Source: Epiperipatus broadwayi
Lineage: Eukaryota; Onychophora; Udeonychophora; Euonychophora; Peripatidae
NCBI GenBank assembly: GCA_028023455.1
Contig: JAQFVV010006341.1
Location: 2,668,001-2,732,000, forward strand
DNA length: 64,000 nucleotides
Direction of reading: 5' to 3'
Numbering within the stretch: the first letter of the stretch is position 1; every line of letters starts with the position of its first letter. Below, piece by piece: positions 1 through 11,789 of this stretch. The notes beneath the pieces are model-generated. The model did not search any database. It saw only the letters and a list, made by a program, of their open reading frames with translations, and was not told where the DNA came from. The translations under genes and the position numbers were made by a program.

Positions 1-1800
1 ATTCTTATCTGATAGTTCCAGCAAGTCTACTATGCAAGAGTAGAGAAGCCATTATCTGTTTCACTCTGTCAAGCTGGCAGAGGGCAAGGTGAAAACCTGT
101 CGACAAGTAGTGAGAAAGAAGTCATCAACAACAGAAGAAATCATCTGACCATGCATTCACTATGTATCCACGTGATATATGTAAAAATCTGATGTCCAGT
201 GCCACTGGAAGAACCAGCCATTAAGCCAAGATGAAATCACTTGCCAAAGCATTCTAATCAAACTTGAAACGTGACTTAAAACTTTCCATCATATATATAT
301 AGTAAAGAATCAATTCCGCCAATACCTAAGCACTGAATATGAACTATTACAGCTGAAAGAATGAGTATAAACTTTAACTCATATTTAGTTAATTATTGTC
401 TTGATTTAATGAAATATATTAATGAATAATTATGTAATTAACCTGTTTACGAACAGGTATGGCAAAAGATGGTAGTTTGTTCTATTTGTACACAATCTAG
501 TCAGCAATAAGTATATAAATATTATTCTATAAAGACAATTAACTTATAATCATGATCTTTTACCATGCTACTAAATGTTGGTATGGTAATCAGTTATTTT
601 CACCTTAGTTGTTTAATAATAGTATATTAACTCATTAAATCTATAAATAATGAATGAAGGCCAATCATGCTGCATAGGTAAGCTCTATTAAGGTTATATT
701 AAGTAAATGTCAGTTTGAGCTGACAAGTTTTGTAATTGGATTGTTATTATTAATAAGAATGTATGGTTGTCACTCCATCAGTTCGGGTTATTAAGTTACA
801 TCTGATTCTCAGTCATTTATAACACATTAGTATTAGTGATGATCCTTTACAATCTTTATTTTATTTAAACAGAGATGTGTAGTGGATGATCAATTCCTAT
901 CACATCCTACCTATTTTACTTCATACCTGTTATAGTGATTCATATGCAACTGGTAGTCATTATATGCTGTATATGCAGTAAATGGTTAATTCCTATCATA
1001 GGCTTTATCACATGTATTTGCTCTTATGTAGACATCATTGTAGTACAGATGTGATTTTCTGGATTTTACAATTATTTTATTACTTATTGCATACTAATAT
1101 CATAAGCTGTAATTGATCACAACAGTCAATAGTAAGTTAAACCTTAATTTATAAGCTTATATCAGTTAGCATTAGAACAGTGGTAATAGTTGAGATCAGT
1201 TAGGAGTCTGTGCAATATATTGGAATCCATTTAAACAAATAATGTTAATATTGTACATTAATAGTATCAAATAGGAATTATTTTAAAAATATTAAATCGT
1301 TACACCATCATATTCTATATGTGGGCATAATTAAAATTAAATTAACCTAAAAAATTTGGACACATTTAAGTTGATTTATGAATCACTTGACTAAAGTTAC
1401 GCCAGTATATGTTTCTGTTGTATATACGTCAATAGATAATGGTATCTCATTATTTTTGGCAGTTTGTAATCTTTATTTGTAATCAATAACTTAGGTAAAT
1501 AGTTAAGAATCTCTTGTTTGCTTTCTGAACTTAGTGATCTATAAAGGAAAAAGTTGGTATTCTATGATTTCAGAATGTGGAATGCACATGTAGATTGCTC
1601 TCGGATGATTCACATGTGAGGTGTGCGATTCTGTCAGTTATTTGAATGACAGTACATTTTTTTTTAGAATTTACAAACAGTTTTAGTAAAATATTAATTC
1701 TCTCAAAATAAGTGTGTGAGGTGCTCGAAAGAGAAGCTATAATAATTATTCTTATAAGTCTATACAAAAGTTAATGGCTAAGCGCTTTCGAGACATGTTG
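1..1800. other. AT-rich sequence, no gene recognised
   Basis: No open frame longer than about 65 codons and no protein motif was recognised on either strand. The sequence is AT-rich with short TA tracts. It lies beyond the 3' end of the Penelope-like element that begins near 2 kb. It may be intergenic DNA or very old repeat. Confidence 0.5.
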
Positions 1801-3467
1801 CCTCATATTCATAGACATAGTGATAAATGGTGCAGAATAGGGTGATGATATGCAAACTATATGCAAATTATTTATGTAGCCCAGCATTTGGAAATATCGA
1901 AGCATGTGTCGTGTCTGTTGATGGAATTGTTATTACTAGTAATAAAGTATGCCTCTTTGATTTTTCATTTGCTGTCGTTTTTCTCTATGCATACTATTTA
2001 GGGTTGGATGGTTCAAATATATGACCGTTTTTTTTTTGAGTGTTCTAGAAATATTGAAGAGTTGTCATTATTTTTCTGTGCTCTTTTATAAGTGTATTTA
2101 TGTTGAGCGGTTCTATTGATAATACTGGCTTTAGTCTCACCATAGTAAATGGCTCAACACCTGGGTGGAGGGCATCAGATACTATAAACGGCCTGGGGGT
2201 TTGAATAGGATCAATTTTGTCTTTCAAATTGTTAATGAGATGATTAGTGCAAGGGATGTGCGAAAGCTGATTAAAAATTTGTTAGATAATGAGTTAACTA
2301 GTTGGTGAGAGATTTTAGGAATGTGAGGGAGGTTAATATATGAAGGTTAAGGTCTCTACTATTGTTTGTAATTCTATTGTAAAAATGTTTAATTTTGTTA
2401 ATGATGGTTTTGTATTTAAAGCATGCTTTTAATGCCTATCTGATTCAAATTTGAACTGGTGCATATTTCTATATAAGAATGCATTTAAGCCTGCAAATTT
2501 ATGTGAGTTCGGAGAATTGGAATTAGGATGGATGAAACCTCTTACTTCAAACGGCTTTATGATCATCGAATAATTTATCGTTCTTTCTGTTCGAAGTAAC
2601 CATAAGTCCAGATATGTCAATCTCTTGAAGTCATCTTCCCATGTAGAGTTGATGGTTAGGTTGGAATGTTTTTGGATTCCTTGCAGGATGCACAAGATGG
2701 TGTGTTTAGTGGCTGTAATGAATACATCATCGATGTACTGCGTATATATAATATCAGGAAAGTCAGCTTGATATTTTGATATAATTTGCCTTTCAAAGTA
2801 GTTCAGAAAGTTGTTGGTGATTATTCCACTAAGAGGCAGATCCATAGGCCAATCGTTTTTGGTGAATCACTTGTCTCAAGCATAGTGTATATGTGGTTGT
2901 CCATCCAAGATAAAAATGACATAATGAAGCTAATGCAATCGGTTGGCAAATGGATGTTTGTGAGTTCATGATAGACAATCTGAATGGATCATTTTTTATC
3001 AACAGATCCATATAGTTCTTTAACATCAAGAGTGGCCATGTGGAAATTATCGTTGATGATAGCATCCTTAATCTTATTTACAAATTGGAAAGAAGAATTA
3101 ATGGAATAAGTTCCAAAGCCCAAACTATCAACCAGCAATTGATTAACAAACTTGGCTATTTCGAAATAGTGGATTCCCCCCAAATCTATCATCAGTCGCA
3201 GAGGTTCTCCAGGCTTGTGCAGCTTTCCATTGGTGAATATTCTTGGGGCTTTAATGGACTAAGGTTAAACTTGGTAATACTCGGAGTTAGAGATGCCTTT
3301 ATTTTTGGGTGGGCGGAGGATAGCAGATATAAATTTCTGCCTGTTAACCTTGTTATTAAAGTTTAAGACTGGTGTAAGCTGGAGATTTAAAATTTGCTCC
3401 GCTATTTTAGATTTGTACTCCTCAGAGTTCAAAAGTACAAACCTGTTGCTCTTATCTTCTTTTATAC
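1800..3467 (-). pseudogene. Penelope-like element, 3' part with reverse transcriptase (PLE-1)
   Basis: Minus-strand pieces in shifting frames spell a reverse transcriptase of the Penelope-like (PLE) type, which copies element RNA at a nicked target. The first piece (3467 to about 3265) matches the N-terminal part of the family, with a conserved patch reading KEDKSNRFVLLNSEEY. The next (3192-2989) has the motif A patch HMATLDVKELYGSVD. The third (2845-2429) has a motif B-like MDLPLSGIITN and the motif C core YTQYIDDVF, with both catalytic aspartates. The pieces are separated by frameshifts, so the gene is dead. Below 2429 the frame 2227-2045 is uncharacterised, and I found no GIY-YIG nuclease motif, which many PLEs carry at the C-terminus. 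The 5' part of the same element lies at 8790-9032, beyond the LTR element that splits it. Confidence 0.8.
3464..3467. repeat. Target-site duplication ATAC, left copy
   Basis: ATAC stands directly outside the left LTR and is repeated directly outside the right LTR at 8786-8789. Four-base duplications are within the range known for Ty3/gypsy integrases. The duplication is of PLE sequence, which shows that the LTR element came in after the PLE. Confidence 0.8.
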
Positions 3468-5019
3468 TGTAGCGGGTGTACTCGTTACCCATATACTTAT
3501 CTATATTTTCTCTTTGTCTAATTAGAACATTGATAAGAAAACTCGTATCTTTCTCGCAGCATATTTATGGACGTCAGTTTTTTTTTTTTTTATTTTAGAC
3601 TCCAAGCGCCAAACTTACTTTTTACATAAGTATTATGCTGGAGGATCAGAATACGATTGTGATAGGGCCACACCTCTAGCTCAGTACTCAGGGCGGGTGG
3701 TTAATAAACCGTAGAAAAATGTACGGGGGACTCCCTGCAACTCTCAACAAGAAAATCCGAACCAATTGTCTAAATTCGTGAACTATCTTTCATGAGTTAA
3801 ATAATAAAAAAAAAATATACATGTAATATAAGCTTTAAAATAATACATCTTTTTATTATAATATTCCCCCCCCCCCCTTCACATTGTTTTTTACATAAAC
3901 TAAGAAAACATACATATATACTGAGTGGATTTACAACGGAATAAGAAAACGAACGCATGTACAGACAAAATCTAATCAGCTGGATTTGAACGGCCTTCTC
4001 TTAAAAAAATGACTTTCTTGCCTTTGTTCATTTTCCTTAAAAATTGTTGGAGAAAACATGGTAATATTTGGAAAATAAATATTTTAAGTTCACATTACCT
4101 GCAATTTTGTCCGATGTGATCCCCGGGGATATCAAACAAGATGGAAACATATGAAATTTGAAGTAGACACACGAGGAGATTTATCACGCTACAGTCCATT
4201 CCGAGTCGGGTCAGTTCCTTTGTGAAAAGTTAATAGATCTCCGGTAGATGTTCTCCGGTTATTGCCGCATGGTCTCTTCGGGGTAAGGCACAGAAAACCC
4301 AGCACGCTTAAGCTTTTACCCCACTGTACGCATATTCGGCCGTAGCCTTAGCTATTCCTTTTTTTTGTTTTTCTTCAAAAAACAAAAAACTAAAAATGGC
4401 GATTCCCTTCCAAAACGACACAACAAAAAAAAAAAAAGCAACTCTCTCTACTCTCCCTGTCACTTTCCCTTCTCTTTTTGTCCTCGCAAAAACAGTCCGC
4501 CCCCTTCTTCCTCACCACGTGGTCTAGATGGCCAGTTAGGCTAACAAGCAAAGAACTTTTCGCGCCTTCGGATATTTTAGCAAACAACATTCCTGACCGT
4601 CCATTTCAACCCTTCCTCTTTTTTTTTCTTTTGTCTTCTTTTTTTTTTTTATTCCTCAGATAAGGTCTCCAATACATATTTTTCCTCTTCCTTTCTCTTA
4701 CAATAATCTCTCATCTTGGATACCAAATTTATTCATACGTCCGTTTTCTCATTATTATTATTTTTTTTTCTTTTGAAATTGTCCGTCCACACCGCACATA
4801 CATACATATATCCCTTTTACTAAAACAAAACGCAAATCCCCCCCCCACTCCCTCTTTTCTCACTTTAATAAGATTTTAAACATTTTCTTCCACTAACGAA
4901 AAAAAATAAATACTAAAACGGAATAAAACCAAACTATATGAAACTAATTAAAAAAAATACATAACGCATGTGTGCGTTTTTTCTACATTGTAAACAGGGT
5001 TTAAACCCGACTGTTTACA
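3468..5019 (-). repeat. LTR, transcriptional 3' copy
   Basis: About 1.55 kb and nearly identical to 7246-8785. In minus-strand sense it begins TGTAAACAG and ends CCGCTACA, the usual TG...CA ends. The segment carries a poly-C run near 3867, poly-T runs near 3580 and 4620, and AT-rich stretches. Small frames inside it (for example around 4400-4660) appear in both LTRs but have no recognisable product; I treat them as non-coding. The outer edge at 4989-5019 is a near-palindrome of TGTAAACAG and CTGTTTACA. Confidence 0.88.
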
Positions 5020-5877
5020 ATACCCTCCTCCCGGAAGCCTTTAAATACGGTCTACGTATTTGAACGGCTCCTACCTAACTTATCAAATAAAACGATACAT
5101 CCTCCAAATCTCCCTTCTTTTTTTAACTTTCTGCCCTGCTGCTCTAGAACAAAAGAAAGAAACGACCATCAATCCCAACGATACACTATAAGTTCAACCA
5201 CCAATTCACACGCATGTGATGTGTAACGCACCGCACCCTGTCACTTCCACACAGACTTATTTGGTTATGAGACCGGGAACATGCACAAAACACAAAAAAA
5301 AAACACACACAAAAAAAATCGCTTTTCCTTTTTTTTTTCTTTCCGTACGCGTCAGGACTTTCTAACCACGCTCTGCTGCTTCAGAGTCTTATGGGCGTGG
5401 GTAACTAGAACAAAATCCGACTTTTAAGTAGGGGTCATCCAAGACCTTGCTCTCCTTTGGAGCTTTGTGGGTGTGACGGTATGTGATTGCCGTGCTCTCT
5501 TTGGGAGACTTATTGGCTTAAGTTTACATAAGTCGGTCAACCATGTCGGGAACAACATTTATATACAGTACGCGACACACCACATGCCCGATCCAGGCAA
5601 CCAGCCCCGCCATCCACCGTCAGACTCGATAGACCACTCCCATCTCAAGTCTCCCGAGCTACCTCTTTATCTAACTCTCTAGCCTACGAAACAATGGAGG
5701 AGAAAAAAAATTTCGACCCACACATATAACTTCAAATGTGGCTGTATATAGCAGCCCCTATACTTAATAATGTCATTGTTAAATATCAAACCCACACCCT
5801 AATAAAATAATCTACACAAAAGAAAAACAAAGAAAACTTTCAGCATGTGTCCAATTACGTATATATATGTTTTAACT
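5020..5877 (-). other. Internal region downstream of gag, no pol; polypurine tract
   Basis: In minus-strand sense this is the stretch between the gag stop codon and the 3' LTR. It ends in a purine-rich tract (GGGAGGAGGG, about 5020-5036), the expected plus-strand primer site. No reverse transcriptase or integrase motif is readable. A 71-codon + strand frame at 5467-5682 has no family resemblance and is probably chance. Confidence 0.65.
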
Positions 5878-6930
5878 CTATTTGCCATCCTTTTGCCAGG
5901 ATGAACTCGAACTCTTTCCTTGTCCATAATTCGGCTTGCGTGGCGGTCGTGGCTCTTCATGTTCATACTGCCATTTCGATCTAGTATTACCATCCCCTCG
6001 TTTGGGATCCTGTGGGTTCCAATCCGACCCTCCTTCTTCCGTCCCGAATTTCACAACTCGAGTGTCATGAGTTTCCTTTCCTCGCTCCGTCGGTACATTA
6101 TAATCATAGGCGCTCATATCAATCGCGTTAAGTAGCTCAGCGGCCTCCTCAATGGACGCTTTCCTTATGCCCAACATCATTTGTTCCACCTTCATCGGCA
6201 TGTTATGCCTCACGATCCGAATGATGTGGTTTTCCATTAAATTGCATGCGTCTAACGTTCGCAGCTTTGCCACTTGTCGATGAAAAAACTGTGAAAAACT
6301 TTCCTGCTCTCCTTCCTTATATTTCTCCTGCATAATCCGATATCTAGCCAACTCTTGACGATCTTCTAACCAAAAACTATCTCTCATCTCTCGTTGATAT
6401 TCTTCAAATGTCGCGGGTTGTTGAAACAACGAATTCCACCATGATAGTGCGTTTCCCGTTAAGTGGCTGCAAGCAATAGCGATTTTGCTTTCCTCCGCCA
6501 TAGGGTTAACGCTAAAATATCTTCCCAGACTCTGTAGGTGCTCCACGGGAGCTTCTCCCATTTGGCCGGCAAATGGCCGGACCTTTAAAAATTGGTTTAC
6601 ATGGGCCTGTGCTGGTGCGTACTTCGCCACGGCTTCCCTTTCCTCTACTATTTTTGTCTCTTCGCCCTCAACCTGTTTCTCATCTCCTTTCTTTCCCTTG
6701 GACCTCCCGTCTTTATCTATACTTTCCTCCTTCCTTGACTCTCCTTCGTTCTCTTTTCCCTGATTAATTCCTGTTATTCTTTCCATTTGCTGCTCTAGTT
6801 TTCGTAGCCTTTCCTCAAATCGATCTTCGAATTTTTGGAATCTTTGTTCCAGCCTTTCCAGAATGACTTCCAAAATCTTCGATTCTTCCTTCTTTTCTTG
6901 GTCCATTTTCCTTTGGAGTCTTGTTTTCAT
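5878..6930 (-). CDS. gag: Gag polyprotein of LTR retrotransposon
   Basis: An uninterrupted 350-residue frame that would form the particle in which element RNA is packaged. Residues about 10-52 are a charged heptad-like coiled coil (EVILERLEQRFQKFEDRF). Residues about 55-100 are a Lys/Glu/Gly-rich linker. Residues about 118-275 resemble the retrotransposon gag capsid domain, with the conserved hydrophobic core around ALSWWNSLF and a later ESFSQFFHRQ helix. The C-terminal tail (about 280-350) is basic and rich in Gly, Pro and Ser. It lacks a CCHC zinc knuckle, which gypsy Gags often carry, so RNA binding may rest on the basic tail. The ATG at 6930 opens the frame and lies about 315 bases inside the 5' LTR. 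The coding sequence is richer in GC than its surroundings. The intact frame agrees with a recent insertion. Confidence 0.88.
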   Translation of the reverse strand: MKTRLQRKMDQEKKEESKILEVILERLEQRFQKFEDRFEERLRKLEQQMERITGINQGKENEGESRKEESIDKDGRSKGKKGDEKQVEGEETKIVEEREAVAKYAPAQAHVNQFLKVRPFAGQMGEAPVEHLQSLGRYFSVNPMAEESKIAIACSHLTGNALSWWNSLFQQPATFEEYQREMRDSFWLEDRQELARYRIMQEKYKEGEQESFSQFFHRQVAKLRTLDACNLMENHIIRIVRHNMPMKVEQMMLGIRKASIEEAAELLNAIDMSAYDYNVPTERGKETHDTRVVKFGTEEGGSDWNPQDPKRGDGNTRSKWQYEHEEPRPPRKPNYGQGKSSSSSWQKDGK

Positions 6931-7227
6931 TCACACTATCTTTTACCAAATATATTTTTGATATCTAAAAAAAAAAATCGTAGTAATTTGTTTTGACCGC
7001 TTCCAAATTTACAACGTGGTAGGTTTTCCTTTCCTCCCCCAAAGCGCCATGCTACGAATCTAATTTCTTTATCAAACACTCGGAAACTATTTTCTGTCTT
7101 TCACTAAACCCATTTTAACCGAAACAAACTTTACGTCTCTCTAATGTTTCCATCCTACTCCCCCTCCTTTTCCTTATCGAATCTTTACTCTTTCTACTCG
7201 ATCCCCCTACATTCCGTTCTTCAAAAG
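6931..7227 (-). other. Untranslated leader of LTR element
   Basis: Between the primer-binding site and the gag start. No frame of note is seen apart from one running out of the LTR (7339-7115), which has no recognisable product. This is where a packaging signal would be expected, but none is identifiable by eye. Confidence 0.5.
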
Positions 7228-7245
7228 CCTTAGTTGGGACGCCAT
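7228..7245 (-). promoter_or_regulatory. Primer-binding-site candidate
   Basis: Read on the minus strand, the base after the 5' LTR is A, followed by TGGCGTCCCAACTAAGG. A TGG start complements the CCA end of a tRNA, as expected for minus-strand priming. I cannot name the tRNA without a search. Confidence 0.6.
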
Positions 7246-8785
7246 TGTAGCGGGTGTACTCGTTACCCATATACTTATCTATATTTTCTCTTTGTCTAAT
7301 TAGAACATTGATAAGAAAACTCGTATCTTTCTGCAGCATATTTATGGACGTCAGTTTTTTTTTTTTATTTTAGACTCCAAGCGCCAAACTTACTTTTTAC
7401 ATAAGTATTATGCTGGAGGATCAGAATACTGATTGTGATAGGGCCACACCTCTAGCTCAGTACTCAGGGCGGGTGGTTAATAAACCGTAGAAAAATGTAC
7501 GGGGGGACTCCCTGCAACTCTCAACAAGAAAATCCGAACCAATTGTCTAAATTCGTGAACTATCTTTCATGAGTTAAATAATAAAAAAAATATACATGTA
7601 ATATAAGCTTTAAAATAATACATCTTTTTATTATAATATTCCCCCCCCCCTCACATTGTTTTTTACATAAACTAAGAAAACATACATATATACTGAGTGG
7701 ATTTACAACGGAATAAGAAAACGAACGCATGTACAGACAAAATCTAATCAGCTGGATTTGAACGGCCTTCTCTTAAAAAAATGACTTTCTTGCCTTTGTT
7801 CATTTTCCTTAAAAATTGTTGGAGAAAACGTGGTAATATTTGGAAAATAAATATTTTAAGTTCACATTACCTGCAATTTTGTCCGATGTGATCCCCGGGG
7901 ATATCAAACAAGATGGAAACATATGAAATTTGAAGTAGACACACGAGGAGATTTATCACGCTACAGTCCATTCCGAGTCGGGTCAGTTCCTTTGTGAAAA
8001 GTTAATAGGTCTCCGGTAGATGTTCTCCGGTTATTGCCGCATGGTCCCTTCGGGGTAAGGCACAGAAAACCCAGCACGCTTAAGCTTTTACCCCACTGTA
8101 CGCATATTCGGCCGTAGCCTTAGCTATTCCTTTTTTTTGTTTTTCTTCAAAAAACAAAAAACTAAAAATGGCGATTCCCTTCCAAAACGACACAACAAAA
8201 AAAAAAAAGCAACTCTCTCTACTCTCCCTGTCACTTTCCCTTCTCTTTTTGTCCTCGCAAAAACAGTCCGCCCCCTTCTTCCTCACCACGTGGTCTAGAT
8301 GGCCAGTTAGGCTAACAAGCAAAGAACTTTTCGCGCCTTCGGATATTTTAGCAAACAACATTCCTGACCGTCCATTTCAACCCTTCCTCTTTTTTTTTTC
8401 TTTTGTCTTCTTTTTTTTTAATTCCTCAGATAAGGTCTCCAATACATATTTTTCCTCTTCCTTTCTCTTACAATAATCTCTCATCTTGGATACCAAATTT
8501 ATTCATACGTCCGTTTTCTCATTATTATTATTTTTTTCTTTTGAAATTGTCCGTCCACACCGCACATACATACATATATCCCTTTTACTAAAACAAAACG
8601 CAAATCCCCCCCCACTCCCTCTTTTCTCACTTTAATAAGATTTTAAACATTTTCTTCCACTAACAAAAAAAAATAAATACTAAAACGGAATAAAACCAAA
8701 CTATATGAAACTAATTAAAAAAAATACATAACGCATGTGTGCGTTTTTCTACATTGTAAACAGGGTTTAAACCCGACTGTTTACA
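7246..8785 (-). repeat. LTR, transcriptional 5' copy
   Basis: About 1.54 kb. Compared by eye with 3468-5019 it differs at about four substituted positions, plus short indels mainly in homopolymers. As the 5' copy it should contain the element's promoter. I could not pick a single convincing TATA box because the region is AT-rich. Confidence 0.88.
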
Positions 8786-8789
8786 ATAC
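8786..8789. repeat. Target-site duplication ATAC, right copy
   Basis: Matches ATAC at 3464-3467 on the other side of the LTR element. Confidence 0.8.
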
Positions 8790-9032
8790 AGATTAAGTTG
8801 TTGGTGTGAAGGAATTGTTTGGTTATCTTAATGTCATTGTTTCAGCTAACAGCCTTAATATGTAATTGTTTGTGCTTGATGGATTTGGCTATGTGGTTAT
8901 CTTAATGTCATTGTTTCAGCTAACAGCCTTAATATGTAATTGTTTGTGCTTGATGGATTTGGCTATGTCAGCAATAATGTTGTCTCTTTGTGGATTGTCA
9001 AGGAGACCTGCCTCGACATCGGCCATATTAGG
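8790..9032 (-). pseudogene. Penelope-like element PLE-1, 5' remnant
   Basis: Minus-strand sequence that joins the PLE-1 fragment across the LTR insertion. A frame starting with ATG near 9028 begins MADVEAGLLDNPQRDNII and continues for 36 codons to a stop. A second frame nearer the LTR reads NNDIKITKQFLHTNNLI, which leads into the N-terminal PLE patch at 3467. Upstream of the ATG an in-frame stop is met at once, so this is the 5' limit of recognisable coding sequence. The reading frame is broken by a 74-bp tandem duplication at 8821-8968. Confidence 0.6.
8821..8968. repeat. Perfect 74-bp tandem duplication
   Basis: The segment starting GGTTATCTTAATGTCATTG is present twice in direct tandem, 8821-8894 and 8895-8968, with no difference seen by eye. 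The length is not a multiple of three, so it shifts the PLE-1 frame. Confidence 0.92.
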
Positions 9033-11780
9033 TAAGCTTTAGTAAAAATTTTGAAAATTTAAATTAATTTTATATGAGATTCACTATTCTTTATAGAAGT
9101 ATTAAATTGTATCTAAACTTTTTTTCATTCCTAATTTTTGAACTATATAAAACTAAAAAGTTTGGAAAAAGTTTTTTTAAAGAAATGCTTTTATTCATAT
9201 AAATGCACTAAAAAGTTTTTTTTTTTTAAAAAAAATTTAACGAGTAAGAAATAAATTTTCTTAACTTTTACAGTATTCTTGCTATCATGCGATTAAAAAA
9301 TGTGTGGTGAATGTTCAGAAATACTCTAAAAATAACCCATGGGCTGGGGAGAGGAAAACAAATGTTAACTTGTATTTAGTATTTTATAACTTGTTTTTAG
9401 TTTTTTGTTATATAATTTTTTTTTTTTTTTGAGGATTTATTCTGTAACTGTATGTTTTAATGAAATTTATGTATAGTAAAATATAATACTAATATCCATT
9501 CATTAATTAAGTCTATTTAATATTCATATATATAAGTATATGCAGCTGTACTCATTAAATGCTAACATTATTTCTCTGTTAATTTGACTCCCATTGTTTC
9601 TGGAACCAACTGAATGTGAAGAATGATGGCCTGTACTTTAATATAATATTTTTTTTATAACTGTACAAGACAAGGATAAATCTTCATTTTGAAAATATAC
9701 TAATTAAATATAATTTTTTTATGTACTAATTATTTGTTTCTCTTTTTGATTTAATTTCTGCATTTCCCCCCCTTTGAATTAAGATTATTATTATTATTTT
9801 GTATGTTAGTAAGGCAAAATTATGATGAAACTGCTGTGGGTCACTAAATATCCACAAAGTTAAATGCGTAATTGCAGAAAATTACCAGTTTTCTTTTTTA
9901 TTTGAATAATCTCCATACTTCCTCATTCTTTTTTATTCTTCATATAAATAAAGATACAATAAAAGACAATAAAATATTTTTTTTACTATATTTAGAATCC
10001 TCTTTACTACAAATTAGTTAAGATCTACTTCTGATGTTGCTATTTTAATTTATTATTGTTTTGATCCGTTGTTTGAATTACTGCTTTCAAAATTTTTTGT
10101 ATCTATATAATATTAAGATTATAATATTATTAAAATAAATTTATATAATATATATGTACAGAATTATAGATGATAAAATAGTCTTTGTTTAAGTTTTTAA
10201 CATATTTTGATTTGAAAAAGCAGGTGTTTTATAATGAAGAGATAAAAAATTGTACATTTAATGACCACAGCAGTTAATGCTTACACAAGAAACTACAGGA
10301 TTATTATTTTTTTTTAAAATAATAATTTCTAATTTTTTTTTTTGAATTATGGATTACTGAAACTGTAGATATGGATTTTGTCATTCTAATTTCAGGTGGG
10401 AAAAAAAGGAAAAAGACAAAATAAGCAATTAAAAGTTTGTGTTTTACAATACAAATCAAACCATGATACATTCACACATTATAGATTATCTTTGAAATAA
10501 TTTTTATATTGTAAATGGATTCAACCTCTCTCATGAAAATTTAGTGAATTTTACTATTCATTTTTTTATTTGCTTACTATGAAGATATTCTTTTATAACT
10601 GTAGATTCAATATAATGACATCACGTAGTGATTGTTTTATTTCTAATCATCATCTTTTCTGAAAATTACAGAGCATTTTAAAATGAAAATTACCCTTGTT
10701 TTTGTAAATAAGGATCCACATCTCACTTCTAAACCATAAATTTGGGCTGAATAACAAATCTACATGAATTAACTTAATTAAAATAGAATCCTTGTTTTTT
10801 ACTTCACCTTTCAGTGGTAATATTATGATGAACTATTCTATTTTTTAACTCCATAAACACAATAGCAGCATATTTTAATCTGTGCTGCATCTCAATACCA
10901 GAGTATGCCAAACTATTAAGATATTTAAATTGATTTACACTCTCAAAGTATTAATCATTTAAAATAAAATGCGATTTTTCTTTAATCATCCACTGATAAA
11001 ATCTTGATTTTTTTTGAACATAAATTACAAAAAACTCAATAAGTTGCATTCAATTTATTAAGATCATTATAAAAATTATCTATTGAATTTATCAAAATAG
11101 TATATCGATTGATATCTAAAAACGAAGAAGCTAAAGTTCTTATTTTGTTTTTAATCCTTTCAAAACTCTAATCTATATTAATGTTTACTGTATGATGCCA
11201 TCATTGTTATTCAAAAGGAATCAAGAAAGTTGTTATTGCCAATAATATTTTACCCTGTTCGCTTTACATGTTTAAAATGATTTTATTGTTCAAATGATCA
11301 CAAACACACCTCATAAGATAATATTACAGCCATTTTTAAGAAATTCTTTTTCATATCAAAATATTAATTTAGAAGAGTAATAAATCACAGCTATTGAAGG
11401 ACTTGTCTGTTTAATCATTGAATTTAATTATTCGATTGTTTTCTTTGATATTTTATTTAATAATCAGATTTTGTATCTGTTAACTATATAATTTAGTGGC
11501 AACTCTGAAAGTTAAGGAGGATTTTTAGAGAGGAATGGTGCTAGATACTTCCTTGTCAAAAAATTTATAATAAACTAATAGTTATTCATTATCATCAGTG
11601 GTAGCTTTCTATTATTTTTGGATAAATTTTTAAGAAAACAAATAGTAGTTTTTGTAACTTTCTACACAGGAATTTCTGAAAATATAAAAGTAATCTGATA
11701 TTTAAGAATTAATTTAATTTTAGATATTATGATAATAAACTCATCATTATTGCCATTATTGATCTTATAATGATCTGTTC
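9033..11780. other. AT-rich stretch, nothing recognised
   Basis: No open frame, splice-flanked exon or repeat family member was recognised on either strand. The stretch is full of A and T homopolymers and short TTA/ATT runs. Confidence 0.5.
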
Positions 11781-11789
11781 AAGTTTAAT

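Larger units (their letters stand above)
3468..8785 (-). mobile_element. Gag-only, non-autonomous LTR retrotransposon (Ty3/gypsy-like)
   Basis: The element is about 5.3 kb and reads on the minus strand. It has a 5' LTR at 7246-8785, a primer-binding-site candidate next to it, one gag frame (6930-5878), a purine-rich tract at 5020-5036 and a 3' LTR at 3468-5019. The internal region is only 2.2 kb. It holds no protease, reverse transcriptase, RNase H or integrase frame in any reading direction, so the element must borrow these from a relative. The architecture matches the class called terminal-repeat retrotransposons with a GAG domain. The LTRs differ by about four substitutions and a few short indels when compared by eye, so the insertion is young. 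It interrupts the PLE-1 reverse transcriptase and is flanked by ATAC on both sides. Confidence 0.85.

Noticed and set aside
3040-3366. A 108-codon + strand frame over the PLE
   Set aside because: It is the antisense of the PLE-1 reverse transcriptase, whose motifs are read on the minus strand.
4390-4663. Overlapping frames on both strands inside the LTR, repeated at 8080-8476
   Set aside because: They occur only because the LTR is duplicated; they contain homopolymer-coded Phe/Lys runs and no family motif.
5467-5682. A 71-codon + strand frame in the LTR element's internal region
   Set aside because: No similarity to pol or env, antisense to gag, and the composition explains the open frame.
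8969-9032. Host 5' exon ending at a GTAAGC donor near 9032
   Set aside because: The + strand frame meets a stop just upstream, while the minus strand continues the PLE-1 protein, which explains the sequence better.
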